This document shows, piece after piece, positions 43,271-51,855 of a stretch of DNA of 64,000 nt (its first letter is position 1; every line of letters starts with the position of its first letter). This stretch comes from Sva-07 sp031398325. Its GTDB lineage: Bacteria > Actinomycetota > Acidimicrobiia > Acidimicrobiales > Ilumatobacteraceae. The notes below the pieces were generated by a model, which was not told the origin of the DNA, searched no databases, and was given only the letters and a program-made list of their open reading frames with translations. The stretch is from NCBI GenBank assembly GCA_031398325.1, contig JANNNB010000196.1:1-64000 (forward strand), in the 5' to 3' direction. The translations under genes and the position numbers were made by a program.

Positions 43271-44266
43271 TCACACGGCAGCGAAGACGCTGTCGAGCCT
43301 CGGGCGCCCGCCGGAGGCGGCGACCGCTCGGCCGTCGTCGACGAGCTTGGCGAGATGGGCGAGCACACTGCGCGCCGCCGGCTGGTGCAGGCGCGGATCC
43401 ACATCCGTGTACAGGCGCAACACGATCTGTGACACCGAATCACACCCGTCACGAACCGCGGCGAGCACCTGCTGTTCGCGGTCGAGACGATGAGCGATCA
43501 ACCCGTCGACGAACTCGCGTGGCCGATCGATCGGCGGACCGTGCGTCGGCACGAGCACGTCATCGTCACGTCCGGCGACGAGCCGCAGAGACTCGATGTA
43601 GGCCGACATGTCGCCATCCGGTGGCGACACGACCGTGGTGCTCCAGCCCATCACGTGATCACCGGTGAACAGCGTCCGGGTCACGCCGTCGTCGAGGGCG
43701 TAGCAGACGTGGTTCGACGTGTGGCCGGGCGTGTGCACGGCCCGCATCGTCCACCCGTCGGCGTCAGCTACGTCGTCGCCGGACCGCACGACCACGTCAG
43801 GTGTGAAGGCGCGGTCGATCGACTCCTCGACCGGAGCGGGGGCAGTCGAAGCGGGCGCCGCGTCACCCGCCGATCCCGTCTGCGGGTCGGGTTCGGGAAG
43901 CTTCAATTCGACCGGGTCGTCTCCGATGTCCCACTCGTCGTCGCCGTGCGGCCCGAACCCGACGGTCGGAGCGCCGGACTCGGCAGCGAGCCAGGCGGCG
44001 AGCGGCGAATGGTCGGAGTGGCAGTGGGTGATCAGGATCGCTCGAACGGTGCGGCCGGCGAGGGCGGCGTGCAGTGCGTCCCGATGGCTGTCCACGATCG
44101 GGCCCGGATCGATCACCACGACGTCGTCGCCGCCGACGATGTAGGTGCCGGTGCCGTGATAGGTGAACTTCGACGGGTTCTCGGCGATCACGCGGCTCAC
44201 GAGCGGAGCCAACCGGGCCGCCACTCCGTAGGTGAACGTCGACGGGTCGAGCGTCAGGAATTCCAT
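43271..44266 (-). CDS. MBL-fold metallo-hydrolase (LACTB2-like)
   Basis: A 331-aa metallo-beta-lactamase-fold hydrolase. The metal motif is THCHSDHS (H81, H83, D85, H86), with a further His in VHTPGHTSNHVCY and Asp in LFTGDHVMG. The C-terminal winged-helix-like tail (residues about 255-331: REQQVLAAVRDG, RLYTDVD) is typical of LACTB2-type members, which cleave RNA or thioesters. ATG 44266 lies inside the asparaginase 3' end (13-nt overlap), so the two are cotranscribed. Confidence 0.88.
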   Translation of the reverse strand: MEFLTLDPSTFTYGVAARLAPLVSRVIAENPSKFTYHGTGTYIVGGDDVVVIDPGPIVDSHRDALHAALAGRTVRAILITHCHSDHSPLAAWLAAESGAPTVGFGPHGDDEWDIGDDPVELKLPEPDPQTGSAGDAAPASTAPAPVEESIDRAFTPDVVVRSGDDVADADGWTMRAVHTPGHTSNHVCYALDDGVTRTLFTGDHVMGWSTTVVSPPDGDMSAYIESLRLVAGRDDDVLVPTHGPPIDRPREFVDGLIAHRLDREQQVLAAVRDGCDSVSQIVLRLYTDVDPRLHQPAARSVLAHLAKLVDDGRAVAASGGRPRLDSVFAAV

Positions 44267-45222
44267 GACACCCAGGGCAGCGGGTCCACGCTGCCCACCT
44301 CGTGACCGTGGCCGCGCACGATCGGCCGCGTGGCGGCGAAGGCGGCGTCGAATGCGCCTCCGGTGTCGGCACCGATGGCGCGCAACGCTCCCACCGTCGC
44401 GGCCCGACGCGCCTCGTCGGACCCACCTGCGATCTTCAGTGCGAAGGAGCGGCCGTCCGGGAGCGCTGCCGCCATCACACCCTCGGCTCCGTCCTTGGCC
44501 ACGAGCCCCGGCGTCGCCCGCATCCACACTGTTGTGTCACGTCGATCACCTGCGACAAGGTCGGGGCGCGCCGTCATCGCTTCCGCCACACCGGTCGACG
44601 AGCTGGCGATCGACGCGAACGCCCGCGCCAGTTCGACGAGCCCGATCACGTGCGTCGGCGCACCGCACCCGTCGATTCCGACGTGGTGCACCGGAGCACC
44701 GTGTGCCTCGATCGACCTGGTGATGGCGAGCTGCAGTTCGTGGCCGGGTTCCAGATAGTCGGCGATCGACCATCCGTTGATCCGGCACGTGGCGAGCATG
44801 CCGGCATGCTTTCCAGAGCAGTTCTGTGCCAACGCGGTTGCCGGCTCACCAGCACGGACAGCAGCGTCGCGCGCATCGGCGTTGTACGGATGAGACGGCG
44901 TGTTGCGTAGATCGGATTCGTCGAGGTCGAACGTGGCGAGCACCCGTCGCACCGCCTCGATGTGGACGCTGCACCCGTCGTGGCTGGCGCACACGATCGC
45001 CATCAGATCGTCGGGCAGCGCCAGCCCGAGTTCGGCCATCGCCGTCGCCTGCAACGGCTTGAGCGCCGACCGTGGATACACCGGGAGGTGCGGGTCCCCG
45101 ACCGATGCGACGATCGATCCGTCGGCTCCGAGCGCTACCGCCGCTCCGTGGTAAAGCGACTCCTCGCAACCACTGCGGGTCGCTACTGCAAGTGGGCCGA
45201 ACGCGTCATCGAATCGAGTCAT
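44254..45222 (-). CDS. L-asparaginase II family protein
   Basis: A 322-aa protein of the Rhizobium-etli-type (thermolabile) asparaginase family, which is unrelated to the bacterial type I/II enzymes. Segments: YPRSALKPLQATAM, ASHDGCSVHIEAVRRVL, LAQNCSGKHAGMLATCR, IDGCGAPTHVIGL and MRATPGLVAKDGAEGVM. The Ser and Lys in SALKP and the SGKHAG block are strongly conserved in this family. It probably releases ammonia from asparagine. It follows the AI-2E gene by 16 nt and overlaps the MBL gene. Confidence 0.9.
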   Translation of the reverse strand: MTRFDDAFGPLAVATRSGCEESLYHGAAVALGADGSIVASVGDPHLPVYPRSALKPLQATAMAELGLALPDDLMAIVCASHDGCSVHIEAVRRVLATFDLDESDLRNTPSHPYNADARDAAVRAGEPATALAQNCSGKHAGMLATCRINGWSIADYLEPGHELQLAITRSIEAHGAPVHHVGIDGCGAPTHVIGLVELARAFASIASSSTGVAEAMTARPDLVAGDRRDTTVWMRATPGLVAKDGAEGVMAAALPDGRSFALKIAGGSDEARRAATVGALRAIGADTGGAFDAAFAATRPIVRGHGHEVGSVDPLPWVSWNS

Positions 45223-45238
45223 CTCGTCGATGATGCTG

Positions 45239-46549
45239 TCACGTCAGCCGGGGGTCGCTGGAAACGGTCGGGTCCTCGACGTCGACGGGGTCACGAGAAC
45301 GTCGCGGCGGCGCAACCGTGGTCAGGTGACTGTCGACCACGTCGTAGCGCTTGCCCCATTCGCCGGCCAACGCCTGCATCATCGCCGCCGCTGGAAGGGC
45401 GAGCACCGCGCCGACAGCGCCGAGCAGCGACGCCCCCGCGAGGGCGGCGCCGAACGCGACGGCTGGGTGGAGCTCCATGGTTCGAGCCGTGATGCGCGGG
45501 GCGAAGACGTAGTTCTCGACCTGCTGGTACACGACGATGAACGCGACGACGATCGCCGCCTTGAGCGGTGAATCGAGGAACGTCAACAGCGCCGGCAGGA
45601 TGCCGGCGAGGTAGGTGCCGACGACGGGCAGGAACTGGCTGACGAGACCGACCCACAGGGCGAGCGCGACGGGCGCGGGGGTGCCGATCGCCTGGAAGAC
45701 GATCCAGTGGAAGAACGCCGACAGCAACGCCAGCAAGGCCCGGGAGTACAGGTAGCCACCGGTCTTGGTGATCGCCAGCTCCCATGCGTGCAGGACCCGC
45801 TCCTGGCGCGCCGGAGGCAGCCGCGAGCAGACCGTCCGTCTCAATCGCGGTCCGTCCGCCACGAGGTAGTAGGTGAACAACACCACCGACAGTGCCTGGA
45901 AGATGATCGCAAGCACGGCCAGCGAGAACTGGACGGCCTCGTCGCTCTGCGACCGGATGAACTCCTGAACGGCGCCGTCCGGGTCGTTGAACTCGTCGAT
46001 GACCTCAGCCGCGTCGATGTCGGTACCGAACGTGTCGTTGATGAAATCGACGGTGTCGGTGATGTACCGGTCGGACTCCTCGAGCAGGTCGGCGACCTGG
46101 GTTCCGACGAGGGTGCCCACCGCGGCGACGAACAGTAGGAACGCGAACAGCACACCGAGCAGGATGGTGATGGTCGCTCGTCCGCGGCGCCATCCGCGTG
46201 CGGCGAGTCGGTTGACGCCGGGCTCGACGGCGAGCGCAAGGAACAACGACACGAGCAGGAGGACCAGCAGCGACGACAGCCGGTGGAACACGTGACGGAA
46301 CGCAAACGTCAGGACGAACCCGGTCCAGAACACGGCGACGGAAGGGATGACCCAACGCGGCACGGTCCGATCGGTCGCTCGCCGGTCCCATGGGCGGCCG
46401 TTCGGGTCCACTGCGCCGCTGCGGAATCTCGCGTCGTCGGTAGAGGTGGCGCTGCCGGCGTCGTTCGGTCGGGGACCGACTGCGGCCGCTACCGCGGCGG
46501 CGACACGATCGGGGGAACCATCGGGCGCATCGATGGTTTCGTCGGACAC
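45239..46549 (-). CDS. AI-2E family transporter
   Basis: A 436-aa membrane protein of the AI-2E/PerM family: a disordered N-terminal 70 residues, then about eight hydrophobic helices. Hallmarks include FHRLSSLLVLLLVSLFLALA near helix 2, FTYYLVADGPRLRR, and the long PVVGTYLAGILPALLTFLDS and YVFAPRITARTMELHPAV segments. The family exports small signals or acts as a sodium/proton antiporter. GTG 46549 has TACGAT 6 nt upstream, favouring it over the frame opening at 46588. It heads the operon with asparaginase and the MBL hydrolase. Confidence 0.9.
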   Translation of the reverse strand: MSDETIDAPDGSPDRVAAAVAAAVGPRPNDAGSATSTDDARFRSGAVDPNGRPWDRRATDRTVPRWVIPSVAVFWTGFVLTFAFRHVFHRLSSLLVLLLVSLFLALAVEPGVNRLAARGWRRGRATITILLGVLFAFLLFVAAVGTLVGTQVADLLEESDRYITDTVDFINDTFGTDIDAAEVIDEFNDPDGAVQEFIRSQSDEAVQFSLAVLAIIFQALSVVLFTYYLVADGPRLRRTVCSRLPPARQERVLHAWELAITKTGGYLYSRALLALLSAFFHWIVFQAIGTPAPVALALWVGLVSQFLPVVGTYLAGILPALLTFLDSPLKAAIVVAFIVVYQQVENYVFAPRITARTMELHPAVAFGAALAGASLLGAVGAVLALPAAAMMQALAGEWGKRYDVVDSHLTTVAPPRRSRDPVDVEDPTVSSDPRLT

Positions 46550-46555
46550 GACCGG

Positions 46556-46561
46556 ATCGTA
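46556..46561 (-). promoter_or_regulatory. -10 element for the AI-2E operon
   Basis: TACGAT on the minus strand, 6 nt before GTG 46549. Confidence 0.45.
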
Positions 46562-46584
46562 CCCGTGCGCCGTGGGAGCATGGC

Positions 46585-46606
46585 GCAATGGTGACGCAAT
46601 GGTGAC
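46585..46606 (+). repeat. 11-bp tandem duplication before the MpaB-like gene
   Basis: GCAATGGTGAC occurs twice head to tail, ending at the base before GTG 46607. Confidence 0.8.
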
Positions 46607-47476
46607 GTGCTCGTGAGGAGTTGGCTGGGCGAGCAGGTCCGCGAGCGGGTGGTGGGCCCCGATGCGGTGGAGCGCCGTGCCGAGCTGTTCGACTCCGGCG
46701 AACCCGGCTGGTTCGAGCCGGGTTCACCCATCGTGCGCGTCCACGCCGACGCATCGATGTTCATCGGCGGCCTCCGGGCGTTGCTCTTCCAGTCGATGCA
46801 CCCGTTGGCGATGGCGGGGGTGGCGCAACACTCCGACTATCGCCACGATCCCTGGGGCCGTCTGCAACGCACGGCCGACTATCTCGCAGCGACGACGTTC
46901 GGGCCGGCGAGCGAGGCCCAGCGCGCGGTCGACGTCGTGCGTCACGTGCACCGCCACGTCGTCGGATCGGCATCCGACGGCAGGGCGTACTCGGCAAACG
47001 ATCCGCATCTGCTCCGCTGGGTTCACCTCGCCGAACTCGACAGTTTCCTCGTGGCCCACGATCGCTACGGGGCCGAGCCGCTCGTGGGTGGCGATCGCGA
47101 CCGTTACGTCGCTGACGTCGGCGTGGTTGCTCGCGCGCTCGGCGTGTCGGCGCCGCCCGTGACCGAACGAGGTCTGCGCGATCAGCTCCGTTCGTATCGA
47201 TCCGAGCTGCGCGGCACCGCGGAGGCCCGCGAGGCGGCCCGATACCTGCTCCTCCAGCCACCACTGCCGTTCGCAGCCCGACCCGCGTACGGGCTGATCG
47301 CAGGGGCCGCGGTCGCGCTGATGCCGGCCTGGACCCGGATCCCGCTGCGGCTCCCATGGCTCCCGGTCGCCGAGACGATCGCGCTGCGCCCCGCCGGCGA
47401 ACTCGTCACCCGCACCATCCGCTGGGCGGTCACGCCACCCACATCACCCGATGAATCGCCAGCCGGCACCGAATAG
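46607..47476 (+). CDS. MpaB/DUF2236-family oxygenase-like protein
   Basis: A 289-aa protein of the DUF2236 (MpaB, latex-clearing-protein related) family of heme proteins. Recognisable blocks are RVHADASMFIGGLRALLFQ, SMHPLAMAGVAQHSDYRHDP and LRWVHLAELDSFLVAHDRYG; the His residues in these blocks are the expected heme-linked ligands. Its substrate is unknown. GTG 46607 or 46613 could start it. It is divergent from AI-2E and converges on the cyclophilin with the 52-bp palindrome between them. Confidence 0.88.
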   Translation: MLVRSWLGEQVRERVVGPDAVERRAELFDSGEPGWFEPGSPIVRVHADASMFIGGLRALLFQSMHPLAMAGVAQHSDYRHDPWGRLQRTADYLAATTFGPASEAQRAVDVVRHVHRHVVGSASDGRAYSANDPHLLRWVHLAELDSFLVAHDRYGAEPLVGGDRDRYVADVGVVARALGVSAPPVTERGLRDQLRSYRSELRGTAEAREAARYLLLQPPLPFAARPAYGLIAGAAVALMPAWTRIPLRLPWLPVAETIALRPAGELVTRTIRWAVTPPTSPDESPAGTE

Positions 47477-47489
47477 CAGTCCGAAAACA

Positions 47490-47541
47490 CGTTTGTGACA
47501 AGAAATCGGAGGACCGGGTCTCCGATTTCTTGTCACAAACG
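47490..47541. repeat. 52-bp palindromic repeat element (copy 2)
   Basis: A perfect 21-bp stem: 47490-47510 (starting CGTTTGTGACAAG) pairs with 47521-47541, with the 10-nt loop GGACCGGGTC. It lies between convergent genes, so it can act as a bidirectional terminator. It is the inverted copy of 20161-20212. Confidence 0.88.
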
Positions 47542-47565
47542 ATGAATGCGGGGCTGTGAACTGGG

Positions 47566-48126
47566 TCAGTCGTCGGCGACGTTGATGGTGACGCTGTTGA
47601 TGACGACGTCGGTCTTCGGCTTGTCGCCGCCACCGGTCGCCACGCGCTGCATGCCGTCGACGATGTCGAGGCCCTTCACGACCTGACCGAACAGGCTGTA
47701 CTGCGGCGGCAGGCCGACACCCGACGGACCCGACACGATGAAGAACTGGCTGCCGTTGGTGTGCGGTCCGGCGTTGGCCATCGCCACCGAGCCGATCTGG
47801 TATTCGCGCGGCTTGGGCAGTTCGTCGTTGAACTTGTAGCCAGGCCCGCCGCGACCGGTGCCGGTCGGGTCGCCGCCCTGGCACATGAAGCCGTTGATGA
47901 TCCGGTGGAAGATCACCCCGTCGTAATAGTGGTGCAGCGCGAGGAACACGACGTTGTTGACCGTGTTGGGCGCTTTCACCGCGTCGAGTGCGATGACGAT
48001 CTCGCCGAGCGTCGTGTCGAGCGTCGCCGTGTACCGCTTCGCCGGGTCGATGCCGAGTTCAGGAGCCGAGGCGAACTGTTGGGTCTTGGGTGCGGAACCG
48101 TCGAATGGTGGGAACGTCGTAGCCAT
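47566..48126 (-). CDS. Peptidyl-prolyl cis-trans isomerase, cyclophilin type
   Basis: A 186-aa cytoplasmic cyclophilin that speeds proline isomerisation in folding proteins. Core motifs: FHRIINGFMCQGGDPTGTGR (catalytic Arg), FNDELPK, SVAMANAGPHTNGSQFFI and YSLFGQVVKGLDIV. There is no signal peptide. The ATG 48126 start has TATGGT 7 nt upstream. It is independent of the ABC importer that follows downstream on the same strand. Confidence 0.94.
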   Translation of the reverse strand: MATTFPPFDGSAPKTQQFASAPELGIDPAKRYTATLDTTLGEIVIALDAVKAPNTVNNVVFLALHHYYDGVIFHRIINGFMCQGGDPTGTGRGGPGYKFNDELPKPREYQIGSVAMANAGPHTNGSQFFIVSGPSGVGLPPQYSLFGQVVKGLDIVDGMQRVATGGGDKPKTDVVINSVTINVADD

Positions 48127-48133
48127 GGCGCCG

Positions 48134-48139
48134 ACCATA
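48134..48139 (-). promoter_or_regulatory. -10 element for the cyclophilin gene
   Basis: TATGGT on the minus strand, 7 nt before ATG 48126. Confidence 0.5.
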
Positions 48140-48187
48140 TCGGCCGCCCACCCGCGGCCGAAACCACGCGCCGGCCTCGGACGCCGG

Positions 48188-49750
48188 TCAGTTGCGGTCG
48201 TTGTAACTCTGGATGAGTGCGTTCGACTGCTCGGCCGCGGCGGTGAGCGACGTCGCCACGTCGGCACCGCCGAAGATCGCTGCGACGGCGTTGGCCGTTG
48301 CGACGCGGACCTCGCGTTGCGGGCCGAGGACCGGCGACAACGCTGCCTCGCCCTCGACCGTCGTGAGCAGTTGGTCGTACGGAACCCTGAAGCGCGGGTC
48401 GGTGATGTACTTCGAGGCGAGGGGTTCGAGGTCGACGGCGTCACTGCGCACCGGGACGTAGCCGGTCTCGGATGCCCATGTCGACTGGCTCTGCGCGCTC
48501 ACCAGGTAGGTGATGAAGTCCCACGCCGCAGAGGTCTGCTCGTCGCCCTTGTCCGCGACGATCCACAAGGACGCGCCACCGACCTGTGCGCCGGGGGTGT
48601 CGCTCGGGCCGGGCATCGGGCCGACACCGATGTCCTCGGGCGTGAGACCGGGGGCGATGCCACCTCCGAGTGCGGCGATGACGCTGCCGAGCGCCGCCGA
48701 TGTTCCGATCGTCATCGCGCCGGGTGCGGCGGGGTCGATCATCTTCAGGAATCCGTCCTGGCCGCCCGGGTTGCCCCCGACGTTGACGGCCAGGCCGTCG
48801 TTGATCATCGACTGCACGAACGTCAGCAGGTCGACGCCGGTCTGGCTGTCGTACAGCACCTCGGTCGCGGGAGCGAGACGACCGTTGCCGTTGTCGGCGT
48901 AGAGCTCACCGGCGCGCCCGAACCACTGCTCGAGGAACCAACCACCCCCTGAGTCCGGGCCGTTGTCGACGACCCATCCGAACGAGGCGGCACCGGAGTC
49001 GACGATCGTCTGCGAGGTGGCGCGCAGCTCGTCGAGCGTGATCGGGCTGACGTCGGGATCGAGGCCGGCGGTCTCGAACATGTCGCGGTTGTAGTAGAGG
49101 ACCGGGTTGCTCACGTTGAACGGCATCGACCACTGGATTCCCTCGAACGTGTAGGCGTCGACGGTGCGTTGGAGGAACGCCTCCATGTCGTAACCGCTGG
49201 CTTCGAGGCAGGCCTGGATGGGGATCAGCGTGTCCGATTCGGCGAACGACTGCAGCGTGTACTCGGGGAACTGCACCACCGTCGGCCTGCTGTCCTGGCT
49301 CGACTGGATGTACTTGTCGATCAAAGAGTCGTAGCTGGTCTGGTTCTGCAGGTCGACGCGCACCCGGTCCTGGCTGGCGTTGTACGCGTCGGTCAGTGCG
49401 ATGAGCGACGTCTCCAGCTCGTTCGACAGGCCGTGCCAGAACGTGATGTCGACCGGACCACCGGCCGCGTCGAGCGCGTCGATGGGGCACTCCGGGAGGT
49501 CGGCGAGCAGAGCGATCGTCGTCGTCGAGGCCAATGTCGGCGGGGCGGTCTCGACGGTGTCGCCGGGAACGGCGGTGCCGTCGGGAGTGGAGCCGTCCGT
49601 GCCAGCCGTGCCGGGCGGCGCCATCGTCGTGACGGGGACGGCCTCGGGCGGGTCGTCCATACCGGCCTGCAGGGCCGACTTGCCGGATCCACACGACGCA
49701 GCGATCAATCCGACCAGAACGATCGCGACACAGCCGCGTCGGCGCATCAT
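48188..49750 (-). CDS. ABC importer substrate-binding lipoprotein (UgpB-like)
   Basis: A 520-aa solute-binding protein of cluster B (carbohydrate/glycerol-3-phosphate type). The signal peptide ends with lipobox Cys20 (LIAASCGSG). A Thr/Pro-rich linker runs to about residue 75, then VDITFWHGLSNELETSLIAL, YNASQDRVRVDLQNQ, FPEYTLQSFAESDTLIPIQ and NPVLYYNRDMFETAGLDP follow. Resemblance to UgpB suggests sn-glycerol-3-phosphate or glycerophosphodiesters, but sugars are equally possible. ATG 49750 overlaps the upstream permease stop (ATGA). It is the last gene of the operon. Confidence 0.9.
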   Translation of the reverse strand: MMRRRGCVAIVLVGLIAASCGSGKSALQAGMDDPPEAVPVTTMAPPGTAGTDGSTPDGTAVPGDTVETAPPTLASTTTIALLADLPECPIDALDAAGGPVDITFWHGLSNELETSLIALTDAYNASQDRVRVDLQNQTSYDSLIDKYIQSSQDSRPTVVQFPEYTLQSFAESDTLIPIQACLEASGYDMEAFLQRTVDAYTFEGIQWSMPFNVSNPVLYYNRDMFETAGLDPDVSPITLDELRATSQTIVDSGAASFGWVVDNGPDSGGGWFLEQWFGRAGELYADNGNGRLAPATEVLYDSQTGVDLLTFVQSMINDGLAVNVGGNPGGQDGFLKMIDPAAPGAMTIGTSAALGSVIAALGGGIAPGLTPEDIGVGPMPGPSDTPGAQVGGASLWIVADKGDEQTSAAWDFITYLVSAQSQSTWASETGYVPVRSDAVDLEPLASKYITDPRFRVPYDQLLTTVEGEAALSPVLGPQREVRVATANAVAAIFGGADVATSLTAAAEQSNALIQSYNDRN

Positions 49751-50661
49751 CCCTTCACCGCCCCGGCGGTCAGGCCGCGGACGAGCTGGCGCTGGAAGAT
49801 GAACAGCGCGACGAAGATCGGAACGGCGGCGATGACCGTGCCCGCCATCACGAGGTTCGGTTCGTCGAGGTTCGACTTGCTGAGCAGCCGCAGTCCGCTC
49901 TGCACCGTGTTCATGTCCTGCTCGGTCACCACCAGGTTCGGCCACAGGTACTGGTTCCACGTGCCGAGGAAGCTGAACAGAGCGAGTGCACCGATGGTCG
50001 GCCGCACGAGCGGGATGGCGACGTGGCGCATGAAGCCCCAGTGGCCGACACCGTCGATCGCCGCTGCGTCCCGCAGGTCGCGCGGCAGGGTCATGAACAC
50101 CTGGCGGAGCAGGAAGATCCCAAACGCCGTAGCGAGGAACGGCACCGACAGACCCATGAACGTGTTCGTCCACCCGAGCCCGTCGACCGTCTGGAAGTTG
50201 ACGACAACGATCGCCTCGGCCGGCACCAGCAGCGTGGCGACGAACACGACGAACAGCAGTCGCTTGCCGGGGAACTGGAGGATCGCGAACGCGTAGGCAG
50301 CGAGCACCGATGTGACCACCTGGGCGACGGTGACGATGAGGGCGACGACGAGCGAGTTGAAGAGGTACCGCCCGAGCCGACCCGACGTCCAGGCCTCGCG
50401 CAGCACGTCGAGCGTGAAACTGGTCGGCAGGAGCGGGTTGTCGAGCACCTCGTCGCCGGGCTTCAACGCTGCGACCACGGTCGTGTAGATCGGGAAAACG
50501 ACGATCGCCGTCAATATGGCCAGCAGTAGGTAGCGAGACCACTTCCGCCAACCGACCGGTTCGTCGAAGGCTCGCGTACGCGCCGTACGGCCGCGCAGGT
50601 CGACGACGTCGGGATCGATCGATTCGATGGGACCGACGACATCGGCGGCGATCTCACTCAT
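49747..50661 (-). CDS. ABC importer permease (UgpE/MalG-like)
   Basis: A 304-aa inner-membrane subunit with six helices. The EAA loop with the ATPase-contact sequence is LRDAAAIDGVGHWGFMRHVAIPL. The N-terminal 35 residues are hydrophilic. The family pairs with a UgpA-like partner, here the gene just upstream (8-nt overlap). ATG 50661 is chosen since the longer frame lacks support. Confidence 0.92.
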   Translation of the reverse strand: MSEIAADVVGPIESIDPDVVDLRGRTARTRAFDEPVGWRKWSRYLLLAILTAIVVFPIYTTVVAALKPGDEVLDNPLLPTSFTLDVLREAWTSGRLGRYLFNSLVVALIVTVAQVVTSVLAAYAFAILQFPGKRLLFVVFVATLLVPAEAIVVVNFQTVDGLGWTNTFMGLSVPFLATAFGIFLLRQVFMTLPRDLRDAAAIDGVGHWGFMRHVAIPLVRPTIGALALFSFLGTWNQYLWPNLVVTEQDMNTVQSGLRLLSKSNLDEPNLVMAGTVIAAVPIFVALFIFQRQLVRGLTAGAVKG

Positions 50662-51571
50662 AGTGGACCCGTCGTCCGATCCCGGCCAGCTGGAGGCCCG
50701 ACAGCGCAAGCAGGAGGAGGAACAGGAGCACGGCGGTGCCGGCCTGGAGCCCGACGTCGTTGCGGATCGGTGAGTTCTGGCCGTAGATGAAGTACGGAAT
50801 GGTGGTGGTGGGGTTGGAGGGCTGCGGGCCGCCGCCGGTGAGCAGGTCGATCTCGCCGTAGGCCTGGAAGGCCCGCGCCGTCGTCACGACCATCACGAAC
50901 AGCAACGTCGGACCGAGCATCGGCACGGTGATCGACCAGAACCGGCGTATCCCCCCGGCACCGTCGACGGCGGCCGCTTCGTGCAGGTCGCGTGGGATCG
51001 ACTGCAGCCCGGCGGTCACGAGGATGAACGTGAATCCGAGGTTGGCCCAGACGCTCGACAACGCCACTGCGACCAGGGCCGTGTCGGGGTCCTGGAGCCA
51101 TCCGGGATCCTTCACAGACGGGAAGATCGAGTTGAACACGCCGATGTTGGCGAGCGCCCCGACCGACGGTTGGAGGAGGAACAGCCACATCAGGCTCGCG
51201 ACGGCGACCGACGTCGCCACCGTGGAGGAGAAGACGGCGCGGAACGCCCCGATCCCCCTGAGGTACTTGTCGGCGAGCACCGCCAGGCCGACCCCGAAGA
51301 TCACTCCCAACGGCAGTGTGATGAGGGCGAACTTGATGGTGACCTCGAGCGCGTTCTGGAATTCAATGCTGCGGAACAGGTCGACGTACTGATCGAGGCC
51401 GTTCGACACGCAGTTCTCGCCGAAGTTGTCGCAGCGTTGCTGGCCGAGCACCATCGCCCGCCCGAGCGGGTACATCACGAACAGCGCGAGGATCACGGCC
51501 GACGGCGCGAGCATCGCCATCGCGAGCGGGAACTCCGCCCATCGCCGCGCCGGGCGCCGATCGTCAGCCAT
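50654..51571 (-). CDS. ABC importer permease (UgpA/MalF-like)
   Basis: A 305-aa permease with six helices and the EAA-type loop LHEAAAVDGAGGIRRFWSITVP. It heads the operon permease-permease-binding protein. No ATP-binding (UgpC/MsmK) gene is in the window, so a shared ATPase from elsewhere must serve it. ATG 51571 lies 8 nt from TAGGGT. It is divergent from the DksA-like gene, with the two -10 elements only 20 bp apart. Confidence 0.92.
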   Translation of the reverse strand: MADDRRPARRWAEFPLAMAMLAPSAVILALFVMYPLGRAMVLGQQRCDNFGENCVSNGLDQYVDLFRSIEFQNALEVTIKFALITLPLGVIFGVGLAVLADKYLRGIGAFRAVFSSTVATSVAVASLMWLFLLQPSVGALANIGVFNSIFPSVKDPGWLQDPDTALVAVALSSVWANLGFTFILVTAGLQSIPRDLHEAAAVDGAGGIRRFWSITVPMLGPTLLFVMVVTTARAFQAYGEIDLLTGGGPQPSNPTTTIPYFIYGQNSPIRNDVGLQAGTAVLLFLLLLALSGLQLAGIGRRVHYE

Positions 51572-51579
51572 CGCCGCTC

Positions 51580-51585
51580 ACCCTA
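51580..51585 (-). promoter_or_regulatory. -10 element for the ABC importer operon
   Basis: TAGGGT on the minus strand, 8 nt before ATG 51571; it faces the divergent -10 at 51606. Confidence 0.45.
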
Positions 51586-51605
51586 TTCGGGTCGGATCGA
51601 CGAAG

Positions 51606-51611
51606 TAGCGT
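51606..51611 (+). promoter_or_regulatory. -10 element for the DksA-like gene
   Basis: TAGCGT, 7 nt before ATG 51619; supports ATG 51619 over GTG 51610, which would overlap the element. Confidence 0.45.
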
Positions 51612-51618
51612 GCGTCCG

Positions 51619-51855
51619 ATGAACAACCTCGATCCCGGCGTCGCGCCGGTCGTCGAAACCCCCGACGAACCAGCGATCGAACCCTTCGCCGACGCCGCGC
51701 AGCCGATCGATCTCGACCTGATCGAACGCGATCTCCGCGACGTCGAGTCGTCATTGGCCCGTCTCGCCGACGGCACCTACTTCACCGATGAACCTGGTGC
51801 GTTCGTGCCAGACACGAATGCACCAGCTTCGTTCACCCCCGGAGTGAAGACCTGA
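51619..51855 (+). CDS. Small DksA/TraR-like helical protein lacking a zinc finger
   Basis: A 78-aa protein. The middle (IDLDLIERDLRDVESSLARLADGTY) matches the helix before the zinc finger of actinobacterial TraR/DksA proteins, where DEGTYG-x-C normally follows. Here it continues FTDEPGAFVP with no cysteines, so it is a zinc-less fragment or a divergent relative. Its stop overlaps the ABC1-kinase gene (TGATG), so the two are coupled. Function unknown. Confidence 0.7.
   Translation: MNNLDPGVAPVVETPDEPAIEPFADAAQPIDLDLIERDLRDVESSLARLADGTYFTDEPGAFVPDTNAPASFTPGVKT

Noticed and set aside
48188..51571. Complete sugar ABC importer
   Set aside because: Only two permeases and the binding protein are present; no ATPase gene was found in the window.
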